This document shows, piece by piece, positions 1-9,210 of a stretch of DNA of 64,000 bases. Under the pieces are notes generated by a model. That model worked only from the letters and a program-made list of their open reading frames with translations. It was not told where the DNA came from and ran no database searches. Source of the stretch: RYN-133 sp963754285 (GTDB taxonomy: Bacteria > Actinomycetota > Actinomycetes > Mycobacteriales > Jatrophihabitantaceae). Every line of letters starts with the position of its first letter. The first letter of the stretch is position 1. The translations under genes were made by a program, and so were the position numbers. The DNA lies in NCBI GenBank assembly GCA_963754285.1, contig CAVWFN010000013.1, positions 1 to 64,000 on the forward strand, written 5' to 3'.

Positions 1-156
1 CGTACAACAACTCCACAACCGCCGGGCCCGACGAGCAATGACGGCCGGTCCTCGGTAGTGGCGGCCGGAACGTTCCGTCCGCTTCGATCGAAGACCGGCA
101 CCCGAAGACCACTCTCGTCGTTGCGTCGCCCGGCACGATGAGAAAGGTCTATCCGC
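1..156 (+). promoter_or_regulatory. 5' leader of pnp
   Basis: No gene is visible in this stretch. It holds two 12-bp perfect palindromes, CGGAACGTTCCG at 66-77 and CTTCGATCGAAG at 82-93, and a purine-rich ribosome site (GAGAAAGG) about 10 bases before the pnp ATG. In many bacteria the pnp leader folds into a hairpin cut by RNase III, allowing PNPase to limit its own synthesis. Whether that happens here is inference. The upstream gene, usually rpsO, would lie outside the window. Confidence 0.4.
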
Positions 157-2377
157 ATGACGGATGCCATCACTGAAACCGGTGTGTTCGAAACCGAAGC
201 TGTCATCGACAACGGCAGCTTCGGCACGCGCACCATTCGTTTCGAAACCGGCCGCCTTGCCAAGCAAGCCGCCGGCTCCGTCGTCGCCTACCTCGACGAC
301 GACACCATGCTGCTGTCGGCCACGACGGCCGGCAAGCACCCCCGCGAGGGCTTCGACTTCTTCCCCCTGACGGTCGATGTCGAAGAGCGCATGTACGCCG
401 CCGGGCGCATCCCCGGCTCGTTCTTCCGCCGCGAGGGACGCCCGTCCGAGGACGCCATCCTCACCTGCCGCCTGATCGACCGCCCGCTGCGTCCGACCTT
501 CATCAAGGGTCTGCGCAACGAGGTCCAGGTCGTCATCACGGTCATGGCGCTCAACCCCGACCACGCCTACGACGTGCTCGCGATCAACGCCGCGTCCGCG
601 TCGACGCAGATCTCCGGCCTGCCGTTCAACGGCCCGGTCGGCGGTACCCGCGTCGCGTTGATCGACGGTCAGTGGGTCGGGTTCCCGACGCACTCCGAGC
701 TCGAGCGCGCCACGTTCGACATGGTTGTGGCCGGTCGACTGCTCGACTCGGGCGACGTCGCGATCATGATGGTCGAGGCCGAGGCCACCGAGAACACGAT
801 CGAGCTGATCGAAGGCGGCGCAACGAAGCCGACCGAAGAGGTCGTCGCCGAGGGCCTCGAGGCCGCCAAGCCGTTCATCGCGGCGCTGTGCCAGGCCCAG
901 AAGGAACTCGCCGCGTCCGCAGGCAAGGAGACCGCGGAGTTCCCGGTCTTCCTCGACTACAGCGACGAGGTCTTCGAGGCCGTCGACGCCGAGGTGTCGG
1001 CCGAGCTGGCCGGTGCGCTGACCATCGCCGACAAGCAGGAGCGCGAGGCGAAGCTCGACGAGCTCAAGGACCAGGTCAAGGCCTCGCTCGGCCGAGAAGT
1101 TCGAGGACCGGTTCAACGAGATCAGCCCCGCCTACCGCGCGCTGACCAAGAAGCTGGTGCGCCAGCGCATCCTGCGCGACAAGGTCCGCATCGACGGTCG
1201 CGGCCTGGCCGACATCCGCACGCTCTCGGCCGAGGTCGAGGTCATCCCGCGGGTCCACGGTTCGGCGCTGTTCCAGCGCGGCGAGACCCAGATCCTCGGC
1301 GTCACCACGCTGAACATGCTGGGGCTCGAGCAGAAGCTCGACACGTTGAGCCCGAACCGCACCAAGCGGTACATGCACAACTACAACTTCCCGCCGTACT
1401 CGACCGGTGAGACCGGTCGCGTCGGCTCGCCGAAGCGTCGCGAGATCGGCCACGGCGCGCTCGCCGAGCGTGCACTGGTCCCGGTGCTCCCGGGCCGTGA
1501 CGAATTCCCGTATGCGATTCGTCAGGTTTCCGAAGCATTGGGTTCGAACGGCTCGACCTCGATGGGCTCGGTCTGCGCGTCCACCCTGGGTCTGCTCAAC
1601 GCCGGCGTGCCGCTGAAGGCGCCGGTCGCGGGCATCGCCATGGGTCTCGTGTCCGACACCGTTGACGGCAACACCGAATACGTCGCGCTCACCGACATCC
1701 TCGGTGCCGAAGACGCGTTCGGCGACATGGACTTCAAGGTCGCCGGCACGAAGGAGTTCGTCACCGCGCTCCAGCTCGACACCAAGCTCGACGGCATTCC
1801 GTCCGAGGTGCTCGGTGCGGCGCTCAAGCAGGCCCGCGACGCGCGCCTGCACATCCTGGACGTCATGGCCGAGGCCATCGACGGCCCGGACGAGATGAGC
1901 CCGTACGCCCCGCGCGTGACCGTCGTGAAGATTCCTGTCGACAAGATCGGCGCGGTCATCGGCCCCAAGGGCGCGATGATCAACTCGATCCAGGACGACA
2001 CGGGTGCGCAGATCACGATCGAGGACGACGGCACGATCTACGTCGGTGCGGAGGACGGCCTGTCCGCTCAGGCTGCGGTCGACCGCATCAACGCGATCGC
2101 GAATCCGCAGATGCCGAAGGTCGGCGAGCGCTTCCTGGGCACGGTGGTCAAGACGGCCGCGTTCGGCGCGTTCGTCTCGCTGCTGCCGGGCAAGGACGGC
2201 CTCGTCCACATCAGCAAGCTGGGTCGCGGCAAGCGCATCGGCAAGGTCGAGGACGTCGTGAACGTCGGCGACAAGATCCAGGTCGAGATCGCCGAGATCG
2301 ACCAGCGCGGCAAGATCAGCCTCGTCCTGGTCGACGACGACAAGCCGGCCGAGACCGCAGCCGCCCCCGCCGAGTAG
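157..2377 (+). CDS. pnp: Polyribonucleotide nucleotidyltransferase (PNPase), frame interrupted
   Basis: PNPase degrades RNA 3' to 5' by phosphorolysis as a trimer, and in actinobacteria also makes polynucleotide tails. The first frame (157-1089) encodes the first RNase PH domain and much of the helical linker. A second frame (1091-2377) resumes with KFEDRFNEISPAYRALTKK, then the second RNase PH domain, a KH domain (VIGPKGAMINSIQ) and an S1 domain (GKDGLVHISKL). Removing one G from the GG at 1090-1091 restores a 739-residue protein of normal length. Sequence is conserved right across the break, so an extra base in the assembly is the likeliest cause. Conserved residues on both sides make the identity secure. 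Confidence 0.95.
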
Positions 2378-2389
2378 TACCGCCCGTTC

Positions 2390-2452
2390 CGACTTTGACC
2401 CTCTAACGGTCGCGATTCGCTCGCGATAGCAGCCGTTAGAGGGTCAAAGTCG
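2390..2452. terminator. Long nested hairpin between pnp and the rtcB remnant
   Basis: A 20-bp perfect inverted repeat, CGACTTTGACCCTCTAACGG at 2390-2409 and its complement at 2433-2452, encloses a second hairpin TCGCGA/TCGCGA at 2410-2415 and 2421-2426. It lies 12 bases after the pnp stop and just before the stop of the opposite-strand rtcB fragment, so it could serve both. There is no T-tract. Confidence 0.7.
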
Positions 2453-2465
2453 TTCTCGGGACGGG

Positions 2466-2894
2466 TCAGTCGCCCTGCAGCCGCCAGTTCGGTGCGATCG
2501 CCTCGGCCTGGTCGATGCCGTCGAGCTGCTCGAGCTCCTCGACGCGCGGGCGTGTGAGCTCGTCCACCGACGCGTTGTACTTGCCGGCCGAGAGCGGGAC
2601 CGCTGCGCTGATCAGTGCGTGCAGCTCGGCAAGGTCGCCGCGCAGATCCGACTGGACGAACTGCGTGCGCACCGCCATCATCCCGCAGCCGATGTCGACA
2701 CCGACCGCCGCCGGGATGATCGCGCCGACTGTCGGAATCACGCTGCCGACAGTCGCACCCTTGCCGAGGTGCGCATCCGGCATCAGCGCCAGGTGCGGTC
2801 GGACGAACGGCATCGACGCGCTGCGCTCGGCCTGCGCACGCGTCTGGTCCTCGAGGATCGAGGCGAAGTTGACCAGCTTGGACACGTCCACCAT
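2466..2894 (-). pseudogene. rtcB: RtcB RNA ligase, N-terminal remnant
   Basis: RtcB joins RNA 2',3'-cyclic phosphate or 3'-phosphate ends to 5'-OH ends in a GTP- and Mn-dependent reaction. The 142 residues match the N-terminal third of the family (usual length about 400), including MPDAHLGKGATVGSV and the metal-binding GVDIGCGMMAVRT. The match stops at PNWRLQ, exactly where LGTLGSGNHF would follow, and a TGA comes two codons later. All downstream histidine ligands and the guanylylation site are missing. Only 88 bases separate it from pnp, so the rest is not hidden in another frame. It is a truncated gene, or conceivably a short protein retaining only the first domain. Confidence 0.8.
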
Positions 2895-2932
2895 CGTGCG
2901 GCGGGCGTCAACCGGTTAGGCAGGATGGACGC

Positions 2933-4127
2933 GTGGCGCGCGCGGGACTGAGTGGGCTGCGCGAGCTCCCGTCCGAGGTGCGCGCGCTGGTCGGTGTCGG
3001 CTTCATGGTCGCGCTGGGCTTCGGGCTGGTTGCACCAGCGATCCCGCTGTTCGCACGCGAATTCGGTGTCGGCAAGACAGCGGCCGGCGCGGTGGTCAGT
3101 GCCTTCGCATTGATGCGTCTCGTGGCTGCCCCGTTCGTCGGCCGCCTTGTCAACGCGGCGGGGGAGCGGGTGATGCTCGCCGTCGGCATCGCTGTGGTTG
3201 CGGTGTCGAGTGCGCTCGCCGGTCTTGCGCAGGAGTACTGGCAATTGCTCGTGCTGCGCGGCGTCGGCGGCGTCGGGTCGATCATGTTCAGCGTCAGCGC
3301 GTCGAGCCTGCTGATCCGCGTGACGCCGAGTCATCAACGCGGGCGCGCCCAGGGCCTGTGGGCGGGCTCGTTCCTGATCGGGCTCATCGCCGGACCCGCG
3401 GTCGGCGCGGTGGCGAGCTTTTCGCTGCGGCTGCCGTTCTTCCTCTACGCGGGCACGCTCGCCGGCGCCGGGAACGATCGCGCTGGTCGCCCTGCGTCAC
3501 AGCGAGTTCGCCGCTCGCCAGACCACGGTGGCCACTCCGCTCGCTCTGGCTACGGCGCTGCGCGACCGCGCGTATGTTGCCGCGTTGGTCGCGTCCTTCG
3601 CGGGCGACTTCGCCGTTGTCGGTGCGCGCAGTTCGCTTGTGCCGCAGTTCATCACCGACGACCTCGGACGTGGGACGAGCTGGGTCTACGTCGCGTTCGT
3701 GATCACCAGTGTCGTCAGCGGTGCCCTGCTGTTGCCGTTCGGACAGATCGCCGACACCAGGGGACGCCGGCCGGTGATCATGGGCGGCCTCGCCGTCGGG
3801 GCCGTCGGCTTCATCCTGCTTCCGAGCTGGACGAGCGTGCTGAGCCTCGTCATAGCGATGATGCTGCTCGGCGTGGCCGGCGCCGCCGACGCGGTCGCCC
3901 CGGGCGCCGTGCTCGGCGACGTCGTCGGGTCGCGCGGCGGCACGGTCGTTGCCGTGTTCCAGATGGCCGGCGACCTGGGCGCGGTGATCGGCCCGATCGC
4001 TGCCGGTGCCGCTGCCGACGCGAACGGCTACGGCCTCGCGTTCGCCATCAGCGCCGCCGTGGCTCTCAGCCCGTTGCCATTTGTCCTGTTTGCCCGGGAA
4101 ACCCTGATTCCGCGCACGACGAACTGA
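2933..4127 (+). CDS. MFS transporter, frame interrupted
   Basis: A major facilitator superfamily permease of about 397 residues with 12 predicted membrane segments, probably a drug or metabolite exporter; the substrate is unknown. The frame from GTG 2933 carries segments 1-6 and the loop signature GRLVNAAGERVM. It breaks at about 3470, and the frame ending at 4127 continues with TIALVALRHSEFAARQ and segments 7-12, including the second loop GQIADTRGRRPVIMGG. Dropping one G from GGG at 3470-3472 joins the halves. It is transcribed away from the rtcB remnant, 38 bases apart. Confidence 0.8.
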
Positions 4128-4157
4128 CCGCTCGAGCTGTGACACGCCTGGCTCTGG

Positions 4158-4179
4158 CGGATAGTTCTCTTGTTATCCG
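4158..4179. promoter_or_regulatory. Inverted repeat upstream of the sulfate operon
   Basis: CGGATA and TATCCG form perfect 6-bp arms with a 10-base spacer, 73 bases before the start of the sulfate-binding protein. Its position suits an operator of the sulfate operon. The nearby Rrf2 gene carries a different inverted repeat with the same 10-base spacer. Assigning this site to that regulator is inference. Confidence 0.4.
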
Positions 4180-4251
4180 GTAATGTCTAGCGTGACAACA
4201 GACAACATCGAACTGATGTTGATCCTAGATCCCCGAGGAGAACAGAGCCTG

Positions 4252-5277
4252 ATGAAGACCCTGACGCGGCCCAGGTCGCGCCCGAGCCGACTGGCCGCTG
4301 CCGCGGCCCTCACCGGTGCCGTTGCGCTGGCGATCACTGGCTGCTCGTCCTCCGGTGGCGGCGCCAGCAGCAAGACGGTGAACCTGATCGGCTTCTCGAC
4401 TCCCAAGCCGGCCTACGACGCGCTCGCCGCCGCCTTCAACAAGACCTCGGCCGGCAAGGGCGTGTCGTTCGCACCGTCCTACGGCCCGAGCGGTTCGCAG
4501 GCCAAGGCCGTGGCTGCCGGCCAGAAGGCCGACTACGTCGCGCTGTCGGTCGGCTCTGACATGTCCAGCCTCGTCCCGCAGTTCGTCGACTCGAACTGGG
4601 ACCAGGGCTCGACGAAGGGCATCGGCGCCGACTCGGTCGTCGTCATCTGCGTTCGTCCCGGCAACCCGAAGCACATCACCGGCTGGGACGACCTGATCAA
4701 GCCCGGCATCGGCATCGTCACCGCCGACCCGGCGTCGTCGGGTTCGGCGAAGTGGAACATCCTCGCCGCCTACGAGCACGTGATCTCCGAGGGCGGGACG
4801 CAGGCGCAGGCCGAGGCCTACTTGGGCAAGTTCTTCAAGAACACCGTCTCGAAGGCCGACAGCGGTTCCGATGCCGCCAAGACCTTCCTGTCCGGCACCG
4901 GCGATGCGCTGATCTCCTACGAGAGCGAAGCGATCACCGCCCGTCAGGCCGGCGAGAAGCTCGACTACATCGTGCCGAAGCAGTCGTTCCTCATCCAGAC
5001 GCCTGTCGCAGTCACGAAGACCGCGCCGACCGCGGCGAAGGACTTCCTGTCGTTCGTCGAGAGCTCGGCCGGACAGAAGATCTTCGCGAGCAAGGGGTGG
5101 CGGCCCGCACTGAGCGGCGTCACTCCCGGAACGGTGCAGGGTGCCAATGACCCGAGCAACCCGTACCCGCAGGTGCAGCAGCTGAAGACGATCGACGACC
5201 TCGGTGGTTGGACCAAGGTCAACGACGAGTTCTTCGGCGACAGCGGCATCGTTACCAAGATCGAAGGCAGCAGCTGA
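4252..5277 (+). CDS. Sulfate-binding lipoprotein of an ABC importer
   Basis: A periplasmic-type solute-binding protein (341 residues) of the Sbp/CysP family that would capture sulfate or thiosulfate at the outer face of the membrane. The N-terminus MKTLTRPRSRPSR, a hydrophobic stretch and the lipobox AITGC give a lipoprotein signal with lipidated Cys near residue 34. Family signatures follow: GFSTPKPAYDAL, YGPSGSQAKAV and a GSAKWNILAAY segment. ATG 4252 is chosen over the in-frame ATG 4183 because it follows a GAGGAG ribosome site by about 11 bases and starts a proper signal peptide. It leads the operon; the permease begins two bases after its stop. Confidence 0.9.
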   Translation: MKTLTRPRSRPSRLAAAAALTGAVALAITGCSSSGGGASSKTVNLIGFSTPKPAYDALAAAFNKTSAGKGVSFAPSYGPSGSQAKAVAAGQKADYVALSVGSDMSSLVPQFVDSNWDQGSTKGIGADSVVVICVRPGNPKHITGWDDLIKPGIGIVTADPASSGSAKWNILAAYEHVISEGGTQAQAEAYLGKFFKNTVSKADSGSDAAKTFLSGTGDALISYESEAITARQAGEKLDYIVPKQSFLIQTPVAVTKTAPTAAKDFLSFVESSAGQKIFASKGWRPALSGVTPGTVQGANDPSNPYPQVQQLKTIDDLGGWTKVNDEFFGDSGIVTKIEGSS

Positions 5278-5279
5278 CG

Positions 5280-6152
5280 ATGGCTGTTCTCGACGCGCCC
5301 GACCCGGTCGCGCCGAGTGAGGGCACAGCCCTCACTCGGCCGGCCGGCCGAGGGGCGTCGACCGCAGGTCTGCGCATCGGCACCGCCTCGGGCATCGGAC
5401 TGGGTACGGCGGTCATCTGGCTGAGTCTGCTCGTCCTGCTCCCGATGGCCGCGATCATCGCCAAGGCGTTCGGAAGCGGTTGGTCGACCTTCTGGGCTGA
5501 CGTGACGACACCGGCGACGAAGAGCGTGCTCGAATTCACGGTGGTCAGTTCGCTCATCGTGACCGTGATCAACGCGGTGATGGGGACGCTGATCGCGTGG
5601 GTGCTCGTGCGCGACAACTTCCCGGGCAAGCGGGTGCTCGACTTCGTGATCGACATTCCGTTCGCGCTGCCCACGATCGTCGCCGGACTGGTGCTGCTCG
5701 CGGTCTACGGCACGGACACCCCGGTCGGCGTCGACCTGCTCGGTACCCGCCGAGCGATCGTGATCGCGTTGCTGTTCGTGACACTGCCGTTCGTCGTGCG
5801 GTCGGTGCAGCCGGTACTCGGGGCCCTCGACCTCGAGTCGGAACTGGCGGCCAGGTGCCTTGGCGCCGGGCCCTGGACCACGTTCCGCCGGATCGTGTTG
5901 CCTTTGCTCATGCCCGCGATCGGCTCCGGCGCCGCGCTGGCGTTCGCCCGTGCCATGGGTGAGTACGGGTCGATGTTGCTCATCTCGGGTGGACGGGCGA
6001 ATACCACGGTGGCGTCGGTGCTGATCTTCCAGAAGTACGAGAACTTCGACTACACCGGGGCCGCTGCGATCGCCACAGTGTTGTTGGTCGTCAGCTTGGT
6101 CGTGATCGTGCTGCTCGACGTGCTGCAACGCAAGGCGGCCCGTCGTGGTTAG
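5280..6152 (+). CDS. cysT: Sulfate ABC transporter permease CysT
   Basis: One of two membrane subunits of the sulfate importer (290 residues). About 35 hydrophilic residues precede six membrane segments, and the coupling-loop motif contacting the ATPase is visible as ELAARCLGAGPWTTFRRIVLPL. The EAA-like loop and the phrase IDIPFALPTIVAGLVL are typical of CysT/CysU. It starts two bases after the binding-protein stop and overlaps cysW by eight bases, so translation is likely coupled. Confidence 0.92.
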   Translation: MAVLDAPDPVAPSEGTALTRPAGRGASTAGLRIGTASGIGLGTAVIWLSLLVLLPMAAIIAKAFGSGWSTFWADVTTPATKSVLEFTVVSSLIVTVINAVMGTLIAWVLVRDNFPGKRVLDFVIDIPFALPTIVAGLVLLAVYGTDTPVGVDLLGTRRAIVIALLFVTLPFVVRSVQPVLGALDLESELAARCLGAGPWTTFRRIVLPLLMPAIGSGAALAFARAMGEYGSMLLISGGRANTTVASVLIFQKYENFDYTGAAAIATVLLVVSLVVIVLLDVLQRKAARRG

Positions 6153-6954
6153 CACTCGGGCAAAGTGGCTCCAGCGGCTACTCGTGATCGCGTACGTCGG
6201 CATTCTCGTGCTCGTGCCGCTGTTCGTGGTGACCTATCGGACCGTCTCCGAAGGTTGGTCGGCGTTCATCGACGCGATGACATCGTCCGAGGCGATCACC
6301 GCGTTCCGGTTGACCTTCGAGATCGCGATCGCGGCCGTCGTGATCAACACCGTTTTCGGCGTCGGCGTCGCCCTGCTGATCACGCGGTACCGGTTCTGGG
6401 GACGACGGTTGCTCGGGCCGCTCACCGACCTGTCCGTGTCGGTCTCGCCGATCGTCGTCGGTCTCGCACTGGTGCTCGTCTACGGCCCGCTCAGCGGCTG
6501 GTTCGGCAAGGGCCTGGCGAACGCCGGCATCAACATCATCTTCGCCCTGCCCGGAATGATCCTGGCAACGGCGTTCGTGTCGATGCCGTTGGTGTTGCGC
6601 GAGGTGATCCCCGTCCTCGAGGAGGAGGGCATCGACCAGGAACAGGCTGCGAAGGTACTCGGCGCCAGTGCGTGGCAGCGCTTCCGTCGCATCACGCTGC
6701 CTGTGATCCGGCCCGCGCTCGCCTACGGCATCGTGCTCAGCCTGGCGCGTTGCATCGGCGAGTTCGGCGCTGTGCGTGTGGTTTCCGGCAACGTCGGTGG
6801 TGCTGGGCAGACGCAGACCGTGCCGCTGCTGATCCAGCAGGACAGCGAGTTCTTCGCACCGGGTACGTACCAGTTGTCGTTCGTCCTGATCGTGATCACC
6901 GTGCTTGCGATTGCCGTGGTCTCCATCCGGCGTAAGAAGGAGCATTCGTCGTGA
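6145..6954 (+). CDS. cysW: Sulfate ABC transporter permease CysW
   Basis: The second membrane subunit (269 residues, GTG start). It has six hydrophobic segments and the coupling loop QEQAAKVLGASAWQRFRRITLP. SVSPIVVGLALVLVYG and RCIGEFGAVRVVSGN are characteristic of CysW. Its start lies inside the end of cysT and its stop overlaps the cysA start (GTGA), as expected of a coupled operon. Confidence 0.92.
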   Translation: MVSTRAKWLQRLLVIAYVGILVLVPLFVVTYRTVSEGWSAFIDAMTSSEAITAFRLTFEIAIAAVVINTVFGVGVALLITRYRFWGRRLLGPLTDLSVSVSPIVVGLALVLVYGPLSGWFGKGLANAGINIIFALPGMILATAFVSMPLVLREVIPVLEEEGIDQEQAAKVLGASAWQRFRRITLPVIRPALAYGIVLSLARCIGEFGAVRVVSGNVGGAGQTQTVPLLIQQDSEFFAPGTYQLSFVLIVITVLAIAVVSIRRKKEHSS

Positions 6955-7886
6955 GTATCGAAGCCACCGGCATCACCAAACGGTTCGGCGACTTCGTCGC
7001 GCTCGACGGTGTGGACCTGCACGTCGCGAGCGGCCAACTGACCGCTCTGCTCGGCCCGTCCGGCGGCGGCAAGTCGACGCTGCTGCGCATCATCGGCGGA
7101 CTCGAAGAACCCGATGCGGGCCAGGTCAGCATCGACGGACGTGAGATCACCGGCGTCCCCGCACAGCGGCGCAACGTCGGCTTCGTGTTCCAGCACTACG
7201 CAGCCTTCAAGCACCTGTCGGTCTTCCGAAACGTCGCGTTCGGGCTCGAGATCCGCAAGCGCCCCAAGGACGAGATCCGCAAGCGGGTGCACGAATTGCT
7301 CGAGCTCGTCCACCTCGAGCAGTTCGCAGACCGGCTGCCGGCACAGCTGTCCGGCGGACAGCGCCAGCGCATGGCACTCGCCCGCGCCCTCGCGGTCGAA
7401 CCGTCGGTGCTGTTGTTGGACGAGCCGTTCGGAGCGTTGGACGCAAAAGTGCGGCGCGAGCTGCGCGACTGGCTGCGCCGCCTGCACGACGAGGTCCACG
7501 TGACCACCGTGTTCGTCACGCACGACCAGGAAGAGGCGCTCGAGGTCTCGGACGAGATCGTCGTCATCAACCAGGGCCGCATCGAGCAGGTGGGCTCGCC
7601 CGCGGATCTCTACGACAAGCCGGCCAACGACTTCGTGATGGAGTTCCTCGGGCCCGTGACCACACTCGGCGGAAAGCTGATCCGTCCGCACGACGTCGAG
7701 CTGTTCACCACGCAGATCGAGGGGACGAGGCCGGCCAAGGTGACTCGACTGCAGCGGATCGGTTTCGAGGTCCGTGCCGAGCTGGAGGTCGGCGACGAGC
7801 ATCCGTGGGCGCAGCTGACCCGCGGCCAGGCCGAGGGCCTCGGGCTGGTCGAGGGCGGCAACGTCTGGGTGCGCGCAGCCGGCTGA
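6951..7886 (+). CDS. cysA: Sulfate ABC transporter ATP-binding protein CysA
   Basis: The cytoplasmic ATPase driving sulfate import (311 residues). Walker A GPSGGGKST is at residues 35-43, followed by Q-loop FVFQHYAAFKHLSV, signature LSGGQRQRMALARAL, Walker B VLLLDEPFGALD and H-loop VTHDQ. A C-terminal regulatory domain of about 80 residues follows the nucleotide-binding domain, as in other CysA proteins. It is the last gene of the binding protein-cysT-cysW-cysA operon. Confidence 0.93.
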   Translation: MSIEATGITKRFGDFVALDGVDLHVASGQLTALLGPSGGGKSTLLRIIGGLEEPDAGQVSIDGREITGVPAQRRNVGFVFQHYAAFKHLSVFRNVAFGLEIRKRPKDEIRKRVHELLELVHLEQFADRLPAQLSGGQRQRMALARALAVEPSVLLLDEPFGALDAKVRRELRDWLRRLHDEVHVTTVFVTHDQEEALEVSDEIVVINQGRIEQVGSPADLYDKPANDFVMEFLGPVTTLGGKLIRPHDVELFTTQIEGTRPAKVTRLQRIGFEVRAELEVGDEHPWAQLTRGQAEGLGLVEGGNVWVRAAG

Positions 7887-8059
7887 AGGTCTGCTTGATT
7901 CCGCGGGATTCCACCTGGTCCGGCCCGCTCGTCGCTGCGCTCGTCGGGGCCATCCTGCGATCGAAGCGCAAGCTCGCTGCGCTCGCGAGCGGCGGCCGTT
8001 CGGAGCGAGTCTCCTCGCCCGGTAGGGCTCGTCGGCTTGCTCCTCGCGTGCCTTTTCTA

Positions 8060-8085
8060 CATTCTCCGCAATTTCTGGGAGAATG
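8060..8085. promoter_or_regulatory. Probable autoregulatory operator of the Rrf2 gene
   Basis: CATTCTCC and GGAGAATG are perfect 8-bp arms with a 10-base spacer, ending two bases before the GTG start of the Rrf2 gene. A dimeric Rrf2 regulator bound here would block its own translation start and promoter, a common autoregulation arrangement. The 200 bases upstream (7887-8087) show no gene. Confidence 0.55.
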
Positions 8086-8087
8086 GT

Positions 8088-8546
8088 GTGGTGCAGATAT
8101 CGGCGAAGTCGGACTACGCCATCCGTGCCTTGCTCAACCTCGCGGCCCATGAGCCCGAGCTGGTGAAGGTCGACGTGATCGTGCGCGAGCAGGGCCTGCC
8201 CCGGAAGTTCGTCGAGGCGATCCTGGGCGAGCTCAGGCGCGCGTCCATCGTGCGCAGCCAACGCGGCGCCGAGGGCGGCTACGCACTCGCCCGGCCCTCG
8301 TCCGAGATCACCCTCGGCGCGGTGATCCGTGCGGTCGACGGACCGCTTGCCGAGGTACGCGGACTGCGTCCGCACGAGACCACCTACGACGGCGTTGCCG
8401 AGCACCTGCCGGCGGTGTGGATCGCGGTGCGCACCAGCCTGCGGCGGGTGCTGGACGAGACCACGCTCGCCCAGGTGTTGAGCGGCAAGCTGCCCTCGCA
8501 GGTGCGCCGCATGGTCGAAGAGCCCGACGCCTGGCTACCTCGGTGA
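8088..8546 (+). CDS. Rrf2-family transcriptional regulator (CymR-like)
   Basis: A winged-helix repressor of about 152 residues. The DNA-binding part reads ISAKSDYAIRALLNLA, PRKFVEAILGELRRASIVRSQRG with wing GGYALARP. No cysteine is present, so it is not an iron-sulfur IscR/NsrR type and resembles CymR-like members that control sulfur metabolism. Position after the sulfate operon supports that role. GTG 8088 or GTG 8091 is the start; the family N-terminus (QISAKSDYAIRA) begins here and the upstream in-frame residues do not resemble it. Confidence 0.82.
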   Translation: MVQISAKSDYAIRALLNLAAHEPELVKVDVIVREQGLPRKFVEAILGELRRASIVRSQRGAEGGYALARPSSEITLGAVIRAVDGPLAEVRGLRPHETTYDGVAEHLPAVWIAVRTSLRRVLDETTLAQVLSGKLPSQVRRMVEEPDAWLPR

Positions 8547-8645
8547 GCGAAGCCTGCGGCGTGAGCGACGCTTGCGGAGCGAACTAGAAGACTCGCTCAT
8601 GCCGGCAGGCCGGTATCGAGCCAGGAGTGGTCCCGAGCGGAGCGA

Positions 8646-9179
8646 GTGGCCCGTGAGCGGATCGATGAAGCGGTGAAGCTGGAAGTGGCGCACGGCGACA
8701 TCACGACCTTCGCCGTCGACGCGATCGTCAACGCGGCGAACTCCTCGCTCTACGGCGGCGGGGGAGTCGACGGCGCGATCCACCGCGTGGGCGGCCCGGC
8801 GATCCTCGCCGAGTGCCGCGAGGTACGGGCCGGCCGCTATCCGCGCGGACTGCCGCCGGGCGAAGCGGTCGCGACCGGCGCGGGGGATCTTCCGGCGCGC
8901 TGGGTGATCCACACGGTCGGGCCCGTGTACGCCGACACCGAGGACCGCTCGGGCGTCCTGCGCGCGTGCTACCGCTCCTCGCTCACCGTTGCCACGGACG
9001 TCGGGGCACGGACGATCGCCTTCCCGCTGATCTCCGCGGGCGCCTTCGGTTGGCCGGTGGACGAGGCCATTCGCATCGCGATCGACGAGCTCCAGGCGGG
9101 CAACGGCGAGGTGGCGGCGACCCTGGTGCTGTACGCACAGCGGACCTTCGAACTCGCGCAATCGATCATCAACTCGTGA
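8646..9179 (+). CDS. Macrodomain protein (ADP-ribose hydrolase family)
   Basis: A stand-alone macrodomain (177 residues) of the YmdB/O-acetyl-ADP-ribose deacetylase type, which removes acetyl or ADP-ribosyl groups. It shows GDITTFAVDAIVNAANSSLY, the GGGGVDGAIHRVGGP ligand loop, GEAVATGAGDLPARWVIHTVGP and ISAGAFGWP. GTG 8646 or GTG 8673 could be the start; the domain proper begins near VKLEVAHGD. No transferase or toxin gene is adjacent, so the substrate is unknown. Confidence 0.88.
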   Translation: MARERIDEAVKLEVAHGDITTFAVDAIVNAANSSLYGGGGVDGAIHRVGGPAILAECREVRAGRYPRGLPPGEAVATGAGDLPARWVIHTVGPVYADTEDRSGVLRACYRSSLTVATDVGARTIAFPLISAGAFGWPVDEAIRIAIDELQAGNGEVAATLVLYAQRTFELAQSIINS

Positions 9180-9210
9180 CCTGAGCCACTCTTGGAGTTA
9201 GGGTGGCGCC

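Noticed and set aside
1076..2209. 377-codon minus-strand frame over pnp
   Set aside because: Mirror of pnp codon structure; composition is that of an antisense shadow.
4183..4251. Upstream ATG for the sulfate-binding protein
   Set aside because: The added 23 residues would bury the signal peptide, and the ribosome site fits ATG 4252.
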